Part shown: positions 26,570-36,301 of the stretch, piece after piece
How positions within the stretch are numbered: the first letter of the stretch is position 1
How the letters are laid out: each line of letters opens with the position of its first letter
From: an uncultured Alphaproteobacteria bacterium
GTDB taxonomy: Bacteria > Pseudomonadota > Alphaproteobacteria > RF32 > CAG-239
Assembly: GCA_944392275.1 (NCBI GenBank)
Contig: CALXWA010000001.1
Location: forward strand, 130,737 to 194,736
Direction of reading: 5' to 3'
DNA length: 64,000 nt
Position numbers and translations under genes: made by a program
Notes under the pieces: model-generated
The model's input: only the letters and a program-made list of their open reading frames with translations
The model's database searches: none
What the model was told of the DNA's origin: nothing

Positions 26570-27038
26570 TTTTCTTTTTACGAAACTCGTCAATGGAAAT
26601 GACTTCAGCCATTCCGGAAACTTTTTTAGGCTCCGGTTCTTCTTGCAACAAAAGATCATCGAGCTCAGAATCTTCCATCCCGCTGTTAACATTAAAACTC
26701 AAGCCAAATTTTGCATACGGATCCGCAAAATAAGAAATGGCATCATAAGGAATACGTAACGTTTGCGGAACACCGCCAAAGCTCAAATCAACCTCAAAAT
26801 AAGTCTCCCCAACCATAAGGTTGGCAAATTGATGTTGCATAACAATCGTCATTTCTTCTGGATATTGGTTAAGCAACTGAGCTGAAACCCGAACCCCCGG
26901 ATGTGTTGTCTTAAAGGTAATATAAAAATGATGTTCTCCGGGAAGTCCTTCGTCGGCAGCAATTCGTAAAGCCTCAATCACAACGTGTTTGAGAGCTTTT
27001 TCAACCAAACGATCATAATTAATTTCCAACTTATCCAT
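26562..27038 (-). CDS. sspB: SspB-family ClpXP adaptor (alphaproteobacterial type)
   Basis: SspB delivers ssrA-tagged proteins to ClpXP. 158 aa: the N-terminal helix, GEHHFYITFKTTHPGVRVS, then a beta-sandwich (ETYFEVDLSFGGVPQTLRIP) and YFADPYAKFGLSF. After a linker, the C-terminal end (AEVISIDEFRKKK) matches the ClpX-binding tail. The neighbouring ssrA gene, which encodes the tag it recognises, is directly upstream on the same strand. Confidence 0.9.
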   Translation of the reverse strand: MDKLEINYDRLVEKALKHVVIEALRIAADEGLPGEHHFYITFKTTHPGVRVSAQLLNQYPEEMTIVMQHQFANLMVGETYFEVDLSFGGVPQTLRIPYDAISYFADPYAKFGLSFNVNSGMEDSELDDLLLQEEPEPKKVSGMAEVISIDEFRKKKNA

Positions 27039-27060
27039 AAGTAATCATCCTTATATAACA

Positions 27061-27421
27061 AAAAATCAGCGGGCCGTTCTGTTGATAGGTGGCCCAGACC
27101 CCACTTACAGAACTCCATGTCTGTAAGGATTTAAGTTGTTGCGACTACAACTAAGCAGCCATTGCAACAGGAGCTACGTTATTATCGTTAGCATTCATTT
27201 TAATTTGAACCGATAACGGTGGTATCTCACCGAACACAGCGATCTATCTTTACTGAAACCTGTCAATCCTGTTTCACCCCCAAAAGATATTCCTTTATCA
27301 AAATGTTTCAACCCAAAGCCATTTTGTGAATTAAATTTGGTGGAGGTGCCGGGTACTGCCCCCGGGTCCAGACAACCTATTTCATAGTGCCTCTAGTGTC
27401 ATAGTCGGATTTCTCCGACAA
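27061..27421 (-). ncRNA. ssrA: Permuted two-piece tmRNA (ssrA)
   Basis: tmRNA rescues stalled ribosomes. Read on the minus strand, the acceptor piece comes first and ends in CACCTCC-A-CCA (27338-27348). A 56-nt spacer (27282-27337) follows, and then the coding piece starting GGGGGTG at 27281. GGGGGTG pairs over 7 bp with CACCTCC, so the order is circularly permuted as in alphaproteobacteria. The tag frame (27151-27198) reads from the likely resume codon GCT as ANDNNVAPVAMAA, then TAG. Hairpins and a U-run close the gene near 27061. Confidence 0.95.
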
Positions 27422-27427
27422 AAATAT

Positions 27428-27456
27428 ATTATAGGGATAAATAATTAAAATTTCAA
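27428..27456 (-). promoter_or_regulatory. Sigma70 promoter of ssrA
   Basis: Minus strand TTGAAA (27451-27456), 17-bp spacer, TATAAT (27428-27433). Places the transcript start at about 27421, just before the acceptor piece. Confidence 0.8.
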
Positions 27457-27562
27457 TAACTAAGATTTTCGCCGTAAAGATAAAAATCTGGGGATTAAGC
27501 ACAGCTTTTTGTTTATCTGTTTTGATTTTTGTTAAAATATGCAAAAAAACAGGAGAAGAAAA

Positions 27563-28126
27563 ATGACAAAAGTTGCCGTCTGGTGCCGACATGAGGGGGA
27601 TAATATCATTGGTATCGGGCAAAATATACCGTGGAATGTTCCGTCCGATTTCAAAAAATTTGCTCGGATTGTCAGTGGACACAACATTGTGGTCGGGCGT
27701 CCGACTTATGAAACTTTGCCCCCAAAGTTTGATAAAGAAAAGATTTTTGTCTTGACCTCTAACCCGGAATATGAAGTAAAAAATCCAAAACTTCATCAAG
27801 TCATTACGAACCTAAAAATGTTCAAAGATTTTGCGGAAGATTTATATATCAGCGGCGGAGCCGGAGTCTATCAGCAGTTTATGGAAGGCGGGAGCAAATT
27901 AATTCCGGAGGTGATTGTTGATTGCATCTACCACGGAGAACTCCAACAAATAGAAGGAAAGCCGGTTGATATTTCTCCTTGTATTGAGATTATGCATAAA
28001 AAATATCTTCAAGTCGGAACAGAATATGAAGAAGACAATGTCACAACCCGCATTTTTATCCGCAAGGGAGAGTTTGTGGATCAGTCGGTTTTGAAGAATA
28101 TAATTGAGTGTATCATTCACCATTAA
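27563..28126 (+). CDS. folA: Dihydrofolate reductase
   Basis: DHFR regenerates tetrahydrofolate, consumed by ThyA. 187 aa. [18 protein letters not shown] is the substrate-side block with the acidic Asp, [14 protein letters not shown] the NADPH loop, and [13 protein letters not shown] the second glycine-rich nucleotide-binding block. It is somewhat longer than typical DHFR at the C-terminus. The ATG follows AGGAGAAGAAAA. Start of the folA-thyA-dut run, 20 bp before thyA. Confidence 0.92.
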   Translation: MTKVAVWCRHEGDNIIGIGQNIPWNVPSDFKKFARIVSGHNIVVGRPTYETLPPKFDKEKIFVLTSNPEYEVKNPKLHQVITNLKMFKDFAEDLYISGGAGVYQQFMEGGSKLIPEVIVDCIYHGELQQIEGKPVDISPCIEIMHKKYLQVGTEYEEDNVTTRIFIRKGEFVDQSVLKNIIECIIHH

Positions 28127-28145
28127 AAAAAATGGAGGAAATTTT

Positions 28146-28931
28146 ATGAAACAATATTTAGATGTTCTTCGGGACATTATGGAAAACGGAGTTGATAAAC
28201 CCAATCGGACCGGGATTGACACCCGTTCGGTTTTTGGGCGACAGATGCATTTTGATTTAGGGCAGGGCTTTCCTTTGGTTACAACCAAAAAAGTCTTTCT
28301 TAAAGGAATTATTTATGAGTTACTTTGGCTGTTGTCCGGAAATACCAATATCAAGTTTTTGACGGACCATGGTGTTAAAATTTGGAATGAATGGGCTGAT
28401 GAAAACGGTAATCTGGGACCGGTTTATGGGGCACAATGGCGAAATTTTAACGGTGCCGGAATAGACCAGATTAAAGATGTGATAGAGCGTATCAAAACCA
28501 ATCCTAACGACCGCCGGATGATTGTTACGGCATGGAACCCTTGCCAAATAGATCAAATGGCATTGCCTCCTTGTCACTGTTTTTTCCAATTCTATGTAGC
28601 GGAAGGAAAACTTTCCTGCATGCTCTACCAAAGAAGTTGCGACATGTTTTTAGGAGTGCCGTTCAATATTGCTTCGTATGCGTTGCTGACCATGATGATG
28701 GCACAAGTTACCGGATTAAAACCCGGAGAATTTGTCCATACTTTAGGAGATGCCCATATCTACCACAACCATTTTGACCAAGTAAGAGAACAACTGAGCC
28801 GAACGCCGTATCCGTTGCCGCAAATGAAGATTAATCCTGCCGTCAAAAATATTGATGACTTTAAATATGAGGATTTTGAATTGGTCGGATATCAGTGTCA
28901 TGACAAACTGACCGGAGCCGTTGCTGTTTAA
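28146..28931 (+). CDS. thyA: Thymidylate synthase ThyA
   Basis: ThyA methylates dUMP to dTMP using methylene-tetrahydrofolate. 261 aa. Nucleophile Cys lies in [12 protein letters not shown]; the phosphate-binding arginines are in [26 protein letters not shown] binds substrate. Start has GGAGGAAATTTT before the ATG. Co-transcribed with folA, supplying the enzyme that recycles its folate product. Confidence 0.98.
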   Translation: MKQYLDVLRDIMENGVDKPNRTGIDTRSVFGRQMHFDLGQGFPLVTTKKVFLKGIIYELLWLLSGNTNIKFLTDHGVKIWNEWADENGNLGPVYGAQWRNFNGAGIDQIKDVIERIKTNPNDRRMIVTAWNPCQIDQMALPPCHCFFQFYVAEGKLSCMLYQRSCDMFLGVPFNIASYALLTMMMAQVTGLKPGEFVHTLGDAHIYHNHFDQVREQLSRTPYPLPQMKINPAVKNIDDFKYEDFELVGYQCHDKLTGAVAV

Positions 28932-28999
28932 TTTTTTTCAGATTTTCCCTCAATAACAAAACATTTGGCAAAGGGAATATCTTTTTGAAAGAGTCGTAA

Positions 29000-29482
29000 A
29001 TGAGTATTACAACCATACCAACAAAAGTAAAATACACCAAACTTCCTCACTATGTGGAAAATTCGTCCAATTTGACCTACGGGAGCGAAGGTGCGGCGTG
29101 CTTTGATATTTGTGCCGCCATATCCGAACCGTTAGAACTCCGTCCGGGGTGCCGCATTGGTGTTCCGACCGCTATCAAAACCGCACCGGAGAGCCCCATC
29201 TGGTTTCGGGTAAATTCTCGGAGCGGACTAGCGATTAAGCACGGCATTATTACCATTGCCGGGATTATCGATACCGATTATCGGGGGGAGTGGATTATTG
29301 GTTTGCTCAATACCAATTCAACCGAAAGCGGCTGTACTTATGTGATTAATCCGGGAGACAAAATAGCACAGGTGGAAGTTCCTTTTCCGTATCGAGCCGA
29401 GTTTGAAGAAATCAGTGCGGAAGACTTTGAGCAAGAAATAACGGCTCGCGGAGCCAATGGCTTTGGCTCTACCGGAAGATAA
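29000..29482 (+). CDS. dut: Deoxyuridine triphosphate nucleotidohydrolase
   Basis: dUTPase hydrolyses dUTP to dUMP, feeding ThyA and keeping uracil out of DNA. 160 aa with the five trimeric dUTPase motifs: GAACFDICA, VNSRSGLAIKHGI, GIIDTDYRGEW, NPGDKIAQ and the glycine-rich RGANGFGSTGR at the C-terminus. Third gene of a dTMP-supply block, 68 bp after thyA, followed by a terminator. Confidence 0.95.
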   Translation: MSITTIPTKVKYTKLPHYVENSSNLTYGSEGAACFDICAAISEPLELRPGCRIGVPTAIKTAPESPIWFRVNSRSGLAIKHGIITIAGIIDTDYRGEWIIGLLNTNSTESGCTYVINPGDKIAQVEVPFPYRAEFEEISAEDFEQEITARGANGFGSTGR

Positions 29483-29512
29483 CAGAAAGCCGTAATTGTT
29501 AGAAAAAAATAA

Positions 29513-29549
29513 AAAAAGCACGTGTTTCTGAAAAAACAGGTGCTTTTTT
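29513..29549. terminator. Terminator after dut
   Basis: AAAAAGCAC (with a G mismatch, then TGTTT) pairs with the mirrored AAACA-G-GTGCTTTTT. A and T tracts make it usable on both strands. Confidence 0.65.
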
Positions 29550-29573
29550 AAGAAGAGGAATAAAACAAATTCA

Positions 29574-29966
29574 TCATTTTGGCTGTTGTTGTTGGTATCC
29601 GGAAAATACGTCAAAGTCTTCTTTTTTCTCATAACGTATACCATCCCACTCAAAGCCGTTTGTTACCTCCGATAAGGTATTTTCTTCCAGGCTGAAAAAG
29701 TGTGTGAATTTTCCGTCATGAAAAGTGTAAAGTAACAGAGATTTTTTGTCTTTATTGCCTTTGTTAAAGACGGGAATAACAATAACCGGATAACAAACAT
29801 CGGCACGAAAGCCCATTGAGGCTCGGGACAATTTTAAGACTCGAGGCTGGTCAAAACGGACGTCTTTTTTTGCATAGTCAAAACCGGCTCCGGAAGCAAA
29901 ATTTTTCAGTTCAGTTTTAAACCGTGCCAACTCCAAAAATTTTGGAGGAATAATTGTTTTTTCCAT
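29574..29966 (-). CDS. Hypothetical protein, 130 aa
   Basis: Not recognised. A mixed alpha/beta soluble protein without signal or membrane segments. It has ARFKTELKNFASGAGFDYAK near the N-terminus, a strand-rich middle (RADVCYPVIVIPVFNK) and a Gln-rich end. The ATG at 29966 lacks a clear Shine-Dalgarno; an upstream in-frame start at 30023 would add 19 residues from an AT-rich stretch. Convergent with dut. Confidence 0.65.
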   Translation of the reverse strand: MEKTIIPPKFLELARFKTELKNFASGAGFDYAKKDVRFDQPRVLKLSRASMGFRADVCYPVIVIPVFNKGNKDKKSLLLYTFHDGKFTHFFSLEENTLSEVTNGFEWDGIRYEKKEDFDVFSGYQQQQPK

Positions 29967-30060
29967 AATGTTTGAAAATGATAAGTTAATACTAATATAA
30001 TGAAAACAATTTTGATAAAGCACAAATTTTTAATTTTGTCAAATATTTTAGTTTAAGTCA

Positions 30061-30089
30061 AAAAAAAAGTCCCTCCAGAGAGGGACTTT
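30061..30089 (-). terminator. Terminator after the 137-aa hypothetical gene
   Basis: AAAGTCCCT / AGGGACTTT stem (30066-30074, 30081-30089) with A8 giving the U-run on the minus strand. Confidence 0.8.
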
Positions 30090-30154
30090 GCGTTTTTCAT
30101 TTAAGGTCCAAAGGTATCAATATCACATCTTACCTTTGAAAAAGATTGGGTACT

Positions 30155-30568
30155 CTATTCAGTCGTTACGTTTTTTGCCGAACGCCTGAGCTTGGGTTTC
30201 CGGCACACATTGGCACAGTACTTCCCGTTTTCTTTGCTGCAGCTTGCTTCTTTTTCAGAATAGAAGTGCAAAGTTTTGTGGCACTTGCTATCTCTTGCCG
30301 AATCCATATTCACAATCCAACCTCTTACCCCATCATAGATGGCCGGGCAGGCAATGTGATGCGTTTTGTCTTTCGGCGATGTAAAGATTTTTACGGTACA
30401 AGGACGGGGAAGACCTTTGATGGTAATTCCGCGTGGACGAGCATAAGCAATAAATTTTTCAAGCATATGCAACTTAGCACCGTCAAGCTTTTCCAACTCT
30501 ACTTGCATCTCACACTTGTTCAGAAACTCAACATCTGCAACGTTAAGATTATAACTTTTCTTTTCCAT
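30155..30568 (-). CDS. Hypothetical protein with Cys-containing C-terminal half
   Basis: Not recognised. 137 aa, basic. The first 60 residues are helical (KCEMQVELEKLDGAKLHMLE); the middle has KDKTHHIACPAIYDGVRGW; the last third contains four of the seven cysteines, spread through CHKTLHF, SCSKENGKYCANVC, and ends in a very basic tail. The cysteine and histidine spacing would allow metal binding but matches no ribbon I can name. Upstream is 110 bp of AT-rich DNA. Confidence 0.65.
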   Translation of the reverse strand: MEKKSYNLNVADVEFLNKCEMQVELEKLDGAKLHMLEKFIAYARPRGITIKGLPRPCTVKIFTSPKDKTHHIACPAIYDGVRGWIVNMDSARDSKCHKTLHFYSEKEASCSKENGKYCANVCRKPKLRRSAKNVTTE

Positions 30569-30678
30569 ATATAATAATTTTTAAATTTGTAAAACACTAT
30601 TCATTATATAAACATAGATTCGGAATTTTTGCAAGTAAAAAATGACAAAAATTTCGAAAAATTTTTAAAACGGAAACG

Positions 30679-31422
30679 CTATCCTAAAAAAGTCAAGATT
30701 AAACCGACAAAAATCGGAATAGAAATATTGTCATCAATTTTAATCTTGTCTTCAAAAACTTCGGCCACAACCGCAGCCATACAGGCAAGAACACTAACAT
30801 AGGTAAAAGGATACAAGGGATTATAAAGCATATTGACAATTAAAGCACTGACAAAAAAAGCATCGGTTCCCTCCAAAGATTTGTTACGATAGATTTTTCT
30901 TGTCCCCATAGCTTTTCCGATTAAGGCCGCCAAGGTATCCGAAATTAACATGACGGTCAGAGCAATCATGGCAATAGGCTTGCTAAACAAGAGAGTGCAG
31001 ACAATCGCCGCTAACAAAACATAAAGCGAACCGCTGGGTTGAAATTGGCTCCGTTTGGTTTCTTTTTTGCGTAAAGTCTTAAAAAACAAAACGCCAAAAG
31101 ATTTTCGAGCCCATTTCCATTTACGATAATTGGCATATTCAAGGAACAAATCCCCAACAAAAATAACAGAAAAAATTGCAACGGCATGTAAGGGGTGAAC
31201 AAAGTAAATCAGCCCCGGAATCCACAAAGAACTCAAATGAATTAATTTTCGATAAAATTCACGTTTAAGGGATTTGTCCAGATTAATACCGAGCTTTTGA
31301 CTCAAATCTAAAAGGGCTTTACGATGTTTTAAATGGAGACGATGAATTTCCTCCATTTGTTTCTGATGCAATTTTCTTACTTTTTGAATAGCTCTTAATT
31401 CGTTAACATCAAAATGAAACAT
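30679..31422 (-). CDS. SEC59-type polyprenol/diacylglycerol kinase-like membrane protein
   Basis: 247-aa membrane protein of the dolichol-kinase/CTP-dependent lipid kinase family (COG0170). An N-terminal charged helix of about 50 residues (residues about 8-50) precedes the domain. REFYRKLIHLSSLW, SGSLYVLLAAIV, ISDTLAALIGKAMGTRK, KSLEGTDAFF and a final DDNISIPI are the family blocks, within about six membrane segments. It probably phosphorylates a lipid alcohol, perhaps an undecaprenol-like carrier, but the substrate is not shown. Start at 31422 has GAGG upstream. Confidence 0.8.
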   Translation of the reverse strand: MFHFDVNELRAIQKVRKLHQKQMEEIHRLHLKHRKALLDLSQKLGINLDKSLKREFYRKLIHLSSLWIPGLIYFVHPLHAVAIFSVIFVGDLFLEYANYRKWKWARKSFGVLFFKTLRKKETKRSQFQPSGSLYVLLAAIVCTLLFSKPIAMIALTVMLISDTLAALIGKAMGTRKIYRNKSLEGTDAFFVSALIVNMLYNPLYPFTYVSVLACMAAVVAEVFEDKIKIDDNISIPIFVGLILTFLG

Positions 31423-31468
31423 CAATACCTCATACAATAAAATAAGATTAAAACTTCAATAATAAGAG

Positions 31469-31491
31469 AAGCCTCTGTAAAAGAGGCTTCG
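31469..31491 (-). terminator. Hairpin after alaS
   Basis: GAAGCCTCT / AGAGGCTTC stem (31469-31477, 31483-31491). The following U-run is weak, so termination efficiency is uncertain. Confidence 0.55.
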
Positions 31492-31495
31492 TCCC

Positions 31496-34117
31496 TTAAA
31501 TAACTTTTTTCAGAGCCTCGATGGCACTTTCCATCTGCGAAACATCGTTTCCTCCGGTCTGAGCCATATCCGGACGTCCGCCGCCGCCTTGAGCCCCCAC
31601 ATAAGGAGCAACCAGCTTAATCATATCCACGGCCGAATACTTTGTTGTTAAATCATCCGTAACTCCGATAACAACAGAGGCTTTTCCGTCATTGTTTGTA
31701 AATAAAGCAATAACACCGGATTTGATTTGGTCTTTAATTTCATCAATAAAAGCCTTTAACTCTTTTGGCGGGATATTTTCCAAAACGCGAGAAACAAATT
31801 TGACTCCGTTGACCTCGCCGATTTTGTCTTGATTATCAGCGGCTTTGTTGCTGACAAGCTTTTTCTTCAAATCAAATACCTGAGCTTCAAGCTTTTTCTT
31901 TTCTTCAAGTAATTGATTAACTCTGTTTTCTATATCGTTGAAACTTGATTTTAAAGCACTTCCAACGGCATGAAGGCGATCTTCAATATGTTGTGCATAT
32001 TCTTCGGCCTTTTTCCCACTGACGCATTCCAAACGTCTGACACCGGCCGCAACGGCAGATTCACTGACAATATTAAAATATCCGATATCGCCTGTATGTT
32101 TAACATGTGTTCCACCGCACAATTCCATAGAAACACCGTCTCCGACACAAACAACTCGAACTTCATCACCATATTTTTCGCCAAACAAAGCCATAGCTCC
32201 TGCGGCAATAGCATCTTGTTGACTCATTAAATTGGTATGGACGGGAAGGTTACTGCGAATAAGTCTGTTAACTTCATTCTCTAAATCCCGAAGCTCAATG
32301 TCTGTAATTTGCTTTGGATAAGCAATATCAAAACGCATTCGATCTGCCGCAACCATAGAACCTTTTTGGGTAACGGTTTTGCCAAATTTTTCTTGCAAAG
32401 CATGGTGTAACAGGTGCGTAACCGTATGGTTGCCCTCAATGGCATGACGATTTTCTTCATCAACACAAAAGCGAGCCGATACACCAACCATAACTTTTCC
32501 TTCCAAAAGCTTACAAACATGAACATGTAAGCCGTCTAATTTCTTTTTAGTATCCAGAACTTGGATTTTAAAACCATTTCCTTGAATAAGTCCAATATCA
32601 CCAACTTGTCCGCCCATTTCGGCATAAAAAGGTGTTTGGTTAGCCAAGAGAGAAAATTCTCCGTTTTCGACACAATTGACTTCAACTCCGTCTTTAACCA
32701 AAGCCGTAATCTGACAATCTGTCTTAAGGGTGGTATAACCTAAAAATTCGGTTGAACCCAATTTTTCTTTCAAATCAAACCAAATTTTTTCGGTTCCGGC
32801 ATCTCCGCTTCCGGCCCAATTTTTACGGGCTTCGGCTTTTTGGCGAGCCATGGCATCGTCAAAACCTTTGACATCAACCTTAACTCCCTTCAGACGCAAA
32901 GCATCTTCGGTTAAATCCAACGGAAAACCATAAGTATCATAAAGCTTAAAGGCGGTTTCTCCGCTTAAAATGTCGCCTTCTTTCAAATGACCGGCTTCAT
33001 CATCAAGGAGCTTCAAGCCTTTCTCCATCGTGCGGATAAAGCGGTCTTCTTCTAATTTGATAGTTTCTTTAATTAAATCTTCGGCTTTGTAGAGCTCAGG
33101 ATAAGCTTCGCCCATTTCTTGTTGCAAAACCGGCAAAAGCTTATACATCATCGGTTCTTTAACACCGAGCAAATGAGCATGACGCATAGCTCTTCTCATA
33201 ATACGGCGAAGAACATAACCTCTCCCTTCGTTAGAGGGAAGAACGCCGTCAGCAATTAAGAAACAGGTTGAACGTAAGTGGTCGGCAATAACGTTGTGTG
33301 AAGCCTTCAGCGGCCCGTTAGGATCCGAGTTTGCCAAATCAGCAATTGCCTTAATGATATGCTGGAATAAGTCAATATCATAGTTAGAATGAACCCCTTG
33401 TAAAATAGCCGAAATACGTTCCAACCCCATACCGGTATCAATACATTTTTGTTTTAAGGGAATACGTTCTCCGTTTGGTAAATCTTCAAATTGGTCAAAA
33501 ACCAGATTCCAAATTTCAATCCAACGGTCTCCGTCTTCTTCCGGAGTTCCGGGTAAACCACCCCAAACTTCCGGACCATGGTCATAAAAGATTTCAGAAC
33601 AAGGACCGCAAGGGCCGGTATCACCCATCTGCCAAAAATTATCTTTTGTAGCAATACGAATAATGCGGTCATCGGGCAGACCAGAGACTTTTTTCCAAAT
33701 ATTATAAGCCTCGTCATCATTATGGTAAACCGTTACGGCCAAACGATCTTTAGGCAAACAAAATTCTTTTGTAACAAGTTCCCACGCCCAAGCAATGGCA
33801 TCATCTTTAAAATAATCTCCGAAAGAGAAATTGCCGAGCATTTCAAAGAAAGTGTGGTGACGAACGGTGTAACCGACATTATCCAAATCATTATGTTTAC
33901 CGCCGGCACGAACAGATTTTTGGGAAGTCGTCGCTCGTTTATAATCTCTTGTCTCATTTCCGGTAAAGATGTTTTTGAACTGGACCATTCCTGAGTTTGT
34001 AAACATAAGGGTAGGGTCATTATCTGGCACCAAAGAAGAGGACGGAATAATTTTATGTCCGTGTTTTGCAAAGAAATTTAAATAAGTGCTTCGAATATCT
34101 TTTAATGTTGTTGTCAT
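31496..34117 (-). CDS. alaS: Alanyl-tRNA synthetase
   Basis: Charges tRNA-Ala. 873 aa, full length. The catalytic core has [17 protein letters not shown] and the class II motifs; an editing domain carries [11 protein letters not shown] and [10 protein letters not shown] (zinc ligands); the C-terminal DHHA1 domain ends with [20 protein letters not shown]. AlaRS also charges tmRNA, which needs alanine, and ssrA is in the same window. Transcribed alone. Confidence 0.98.
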   Translation of the reverse strand: MTTTLKDIRSTYLNFFAKHGHKIIPSSSLVPDNDPTLMFTNSGMVQFKNIFTGNETRDYKRATTSQKSVRAGGKHNDLDNVGYTVRHHTFFEMLGNFSFGDYFKDDAIAWAWELVTKEFCLPKDRLAVTVYHNDDEAYNIWKKVSGLPDDRIIRIATKDNFWQMGDTGPCGPCSEIFYDHGPEVWGGLPGTPEEDGDRWIEIWNLVFDQFEDLPNGERIPLKQKCIDTGMGLERISAILQGVHSNYDIDLFQHIIKAIADLANSDPNGPLKASHNVIADHLRSTCFLIADGVLPSNEGRGYVLRRIMRRAMRHAHLLGVKEPMMYKLLPVLQQEMGEAYPELYKAEDLIKETIKLEEDRFIRTMEKGLKLLDDEAGHLKEGDILSGETAFKLYDTYGFPLDLTEDALRLKGVKVDVKGFDDAMARQKAEARKNWAGSGDAGTEKIWFDLKEKLGSTEFLGYTTLKTDCQITALVKDGVEVNCVENGEFSLLANQTPFYAEMGGQVGDIGLIQGNGFKIQVLDTKKKLDGLHVHVCKLLEGKVMVGVSARFCVDEENRHAIEGNHTVTHLLHHALQEKFGKTVTQKGSMVAADRMRFDIAYPKQITDIELRDLENEVNRLIRSNLPVHTNLMSQQDAIAAGAMALFGEKYGDEVRVVCVGDGVSMELCGGTHVKHTGDIGYFNIVSESAVAAGVRRLECVSGKKAEEYAQHIEDRLHAVGSALKSSFNDIENRVNQLLEEKKKLEAQVFDLKKKLVSNKAADNQDKIGEVNGVKFVSRVLENIPPKELKAFIDEIKDQIKSGVIALFTNNDGKASVVIGVTDDLTTKYSAVDMIKLVAPYVGAQGGGGRPDMAQTGGNDVSQMESAIEALKKVI

Positions 34118-34196
34118 TTTTTACTTCCCAAAATCAAAAAATTACTAACCTCACATTATTAATGCAAAGTTAAGGGACTGTCCAGTAAAAAATGCA

Positions 34197-34682
34197 TTAA
34201 AACACCACAATTTCCCCGTTTTCATAAACATAACTCAGGTTGATGAGGGTTGCATAAACCATCCAGATTAGGTACGGATAGAGCAAATAATACAGTTTCA
34301 AACCCAAGTTTTTGGTCTCGCGGATAAGAGCAACAATTGCAAAATCGGCGACAATCAAGACAATCAAGCCGTAAAACAGCATTCCCTCGCCAAAAAATAC
34401 CTGGCACCATACAAGTTGTAAGCAAAGTTGCAAAATAAAAAGACTATGAGCTTTCCACGATTCTTTTAAAGAAGAAGAGGTTAACAGTAAAAAGAGATAG
34501 ATGGCTAATAATAAGTATAAAATGCTCCAAACAATAGGAAAGACAACATTAGGAGGGGTAATGGCCGTCTTAGGGGTGGAATTATACCACAACAAAATAC
34601 CTTCACGTGTTATTTCTCCACACAAAATATTGGTCGCCAAGACAAGAAAGACACTATAAACTAATTTCAAAAATTTTTTCAT
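34197..34682 (-). CDS. TspO/MBR family membrane protein
   Basis: 161 aa with five hydrophobic segments and the TspO signature PPNVVFPIVWSILYLLLAIY plus the conserved WCQVFFG. The family binds tetrapyrroles and cholesterol-like ligands; the role in bacteria is often oxidative or porphyrin stress. Start ATG at 34682 has AGAGG five nt upstream; an in-frame GTG two codons earlier is rejected. Divergent from sfsA. Confidence 0.88.
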   Translation of the reverse strand: MKKFLKLVYSVFLVLATNILCGEITREGILLWYNSTPKTAITPPNVVFPIVWSILYLLLAIYLFLLLTSSSLKESWKAHSLFILQLCLQLVWCQVFFGEGMLFYGLIVLIVADFAIVALIRETKNLGLKLYYLLYPYLIWMVYATLINLSYVYENGEIVVF

Positions 34683-34756
34683 GAGCACCTCTTATAAACT
34701 TGCAAATTAAAACGGTTCGTCTATTATCTAAAAAAATATAATTTCATTTGGAGAAA

Positions 34757-35458
34757 ATGCAATTGCAGATAAAAGAAGAATTAATTTCCGGAGAAGTTGT
34801 TAAAAAATTTAATTCTTTGATTGTAGATGTTAAACTATCCAACGGGCAAATTGTCCCAAGCTTTTGTCCCTCGGCGGAAGTCGCCAATTTTTGCAAAGGG
34901 GGAACAATTGTTGGGTTACGCCACTTGGATGGAGCTTGTGCCAAAATTCAATATGAAATAGAGTTTGTCAAACAAAATGGCGGCATGATTTTTGTCAGCT
35001 CGCCACAAACTTTGTCTTTATTTGAAGAAGCCTTTATTGCCGGTAAGATTAAAGAATTTTCCGAATACAATCGCATCCGGCGGATTAATACCCAAGACCG
35101 TTTGCACCATGTTGATTTTGAGTTAAGTAACTCAGAGGGCAAAAAATGCTATGTTTTTTTGGAAAGTGTCTATAACAAAAAAGGCAACAGTGCCGTTTTT
35201 CCGGCAACAATCGATTTTTTTGAGATGGACGTCTTTACAGAATTAAATTTGTTAAAAAAGCAAGGAGCCAGAGCGGTTATTTTTATGATTGTTCCGCGAA
35301 CAGACTGTACGGAAGTTAAATTTTCGTGGAGCCTAAATCCGGTTGCGGCAGCTAAAATATATGATGAAGCAAAAAAAGGGTTAGAATTTATCTGTTATGG
35401 TTGCAAAATATCGAAAAAAAGTGTATCACTGGCAGAGAATATGAAAATTTTATATTAA
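34757..35458 (+). CDS. sfsA: SfsA family protein
   Basis: 233 aa. The SfsA fold combines an OB domain with a nuclease-like domain. Visible are an N-terminal beta region (SLIVDVKLSNGQIVPSFCPS), LRHLDGACAKIQYEI, and the C-terminal CYVFLESVYNKKGNSAVFPA, matching the usual VEVKNVTL...ALFPD block, then GARAVIFMIV. The protein is less conserved than average. Start ATG has GGAGAAA before it; an in-frame TTG nine nt upstream is rejected. First gene of sfsA-map-radC. Confidence 0.82.
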   Translation: MQLQIKEELISGEVVKKFNSLIVDVKLSNGQIVPSFCPSAEVANFCKGGTIVGLRHLDGACAKIQYEIEFVKQNGGMIFVSSPQTLSLFEEAFIAGKIKEFSEYNRIRRINTQDRLHHVDFELSNSEGKKCYVFLESVYNKKGNSAVFPATIDFFEMDVFTELNLLKKQGARAVIFMIVPRTDCTEVKFSWSLNPVAAAKIYDEAKKGLEFICYGCKISKKSVSLAENMKILY

Positions 35459-35472
35459 TATTGAGGTGGAAG

Positions 35473-36282
35473 TTGGCAGAATATAAAAGAAAAGACGGTG
35501 TTGTTATTCACACCGATAAAGAAGATTATGAAGGCATGCGTAAGGCCGGAAAACTTGCGGCAGAATGTCTTGACTATATTACCCCTTATGTTCAAGTCGG
35601 CGTAACAACCGGGGAGTTGGATGATTTGTGCCGTAATTATATTACCTCTCATGGAGCCATACCGGCTTGCCTTGGCTACCATGGTTATCCGAAGAGCGTT
35701 TGTATTTCAATCAACCATGTGATTTGTCATGGCATTCCCGATTATGAACGAAAGTTGATGGATGGCGATATTCTTAATATTGATGTAACCGTTATTTTGA
35801 ACGGTTGGTACGGAGATACCAGCCGGATGTATTATGCCGGAAAACCGAAAATAAAAGCAAAGCGTTTATGCGATGTAACCTATGAATGCATGATGCGAGG
35901 AATTGATGTTGTTCGTCCGGGAGCCCGTTTGGGAGATATCGGGGCCGTTATTGAGGAATATGCTCACAAGTATGGCTATTCGGTAGTTGATATGTTTTGC
36001 GGCCACGGTCTTGGAAAAATTTTTCACGATGCTCCAAATGTCATGCACTGCGGTCGTAAGGGTACCGGAGCTCTTTTAGAAGAAGGAATGTTTTTTACGA
36101 TTGAGCCGATGATTAATATCGGTCGTCCGGATGCCATCATTTTGAAAGACGGTTGGACTTCTGTTACCAGAGACAAATCTCTTTCGGCTCAGTTTGAGCA
36201 TTCTTTGGCCGTAACCAAAGACGGGTATGAGGTATTTACCTATTCTCCCAAAGGACTGGATAAGCCACCTTATAATATCTAA
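35473..36282 (+). CDS. map: Methionine aminopeptidase, type I
   Basis: Removes the N-terminal Met from nascent proteins. 269 aa from a TTG start at 35473, which follows GAGG at 6-nt distance and gives the family N-terminus; no suitable ATG exists near it. The metal ligands are visible: two Asp in DGDILNIDVT and GDTSRMY, His in GHGLGKIFHDAP, Glu in FFTIEPMI and Glu in QFEHSLAV. In the operon after sfsA (14-bp gap). Confidence 0.95.
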   Translation: MAEYKRKDGVVIHTDKEDYEGMRKAGKLAAECLDYITPYVQVGVTTGELDDLCRNYITSHGAIPACLGYHGYPKSVCISINHVICHGIPDYERKLMDGDILNIDVTVILNGWYGDTSRMYYAGKPKIKAKRLCDVTYECMMRGIDVVRPGARLGDIGAVIEEYAHKYGYSVVDMFCGHGLGKIFHDAPNVMHCGRKGTGALLEEGMFFTIEPMINIGRPDAIILKDGWTSVTRDKSLSAQFEHSLAVTKDGYEVFTYSPKGLDKPPYNI

Positions 36283-36301
36283 CCGCAAAGGTCTTTCTTA
36301 T

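Noticed and set aside
26569-26692. Longer reading of the ribbon-helix-helix gene
   Set aside because: It would run 41 codons deep through sspB in another frame; the short start aligns with the RHH strand.
31951-32526. Short frames inside alaS on both strands
   Set aside because: Shadows of the editing and C-terminal domains of AlaRS.
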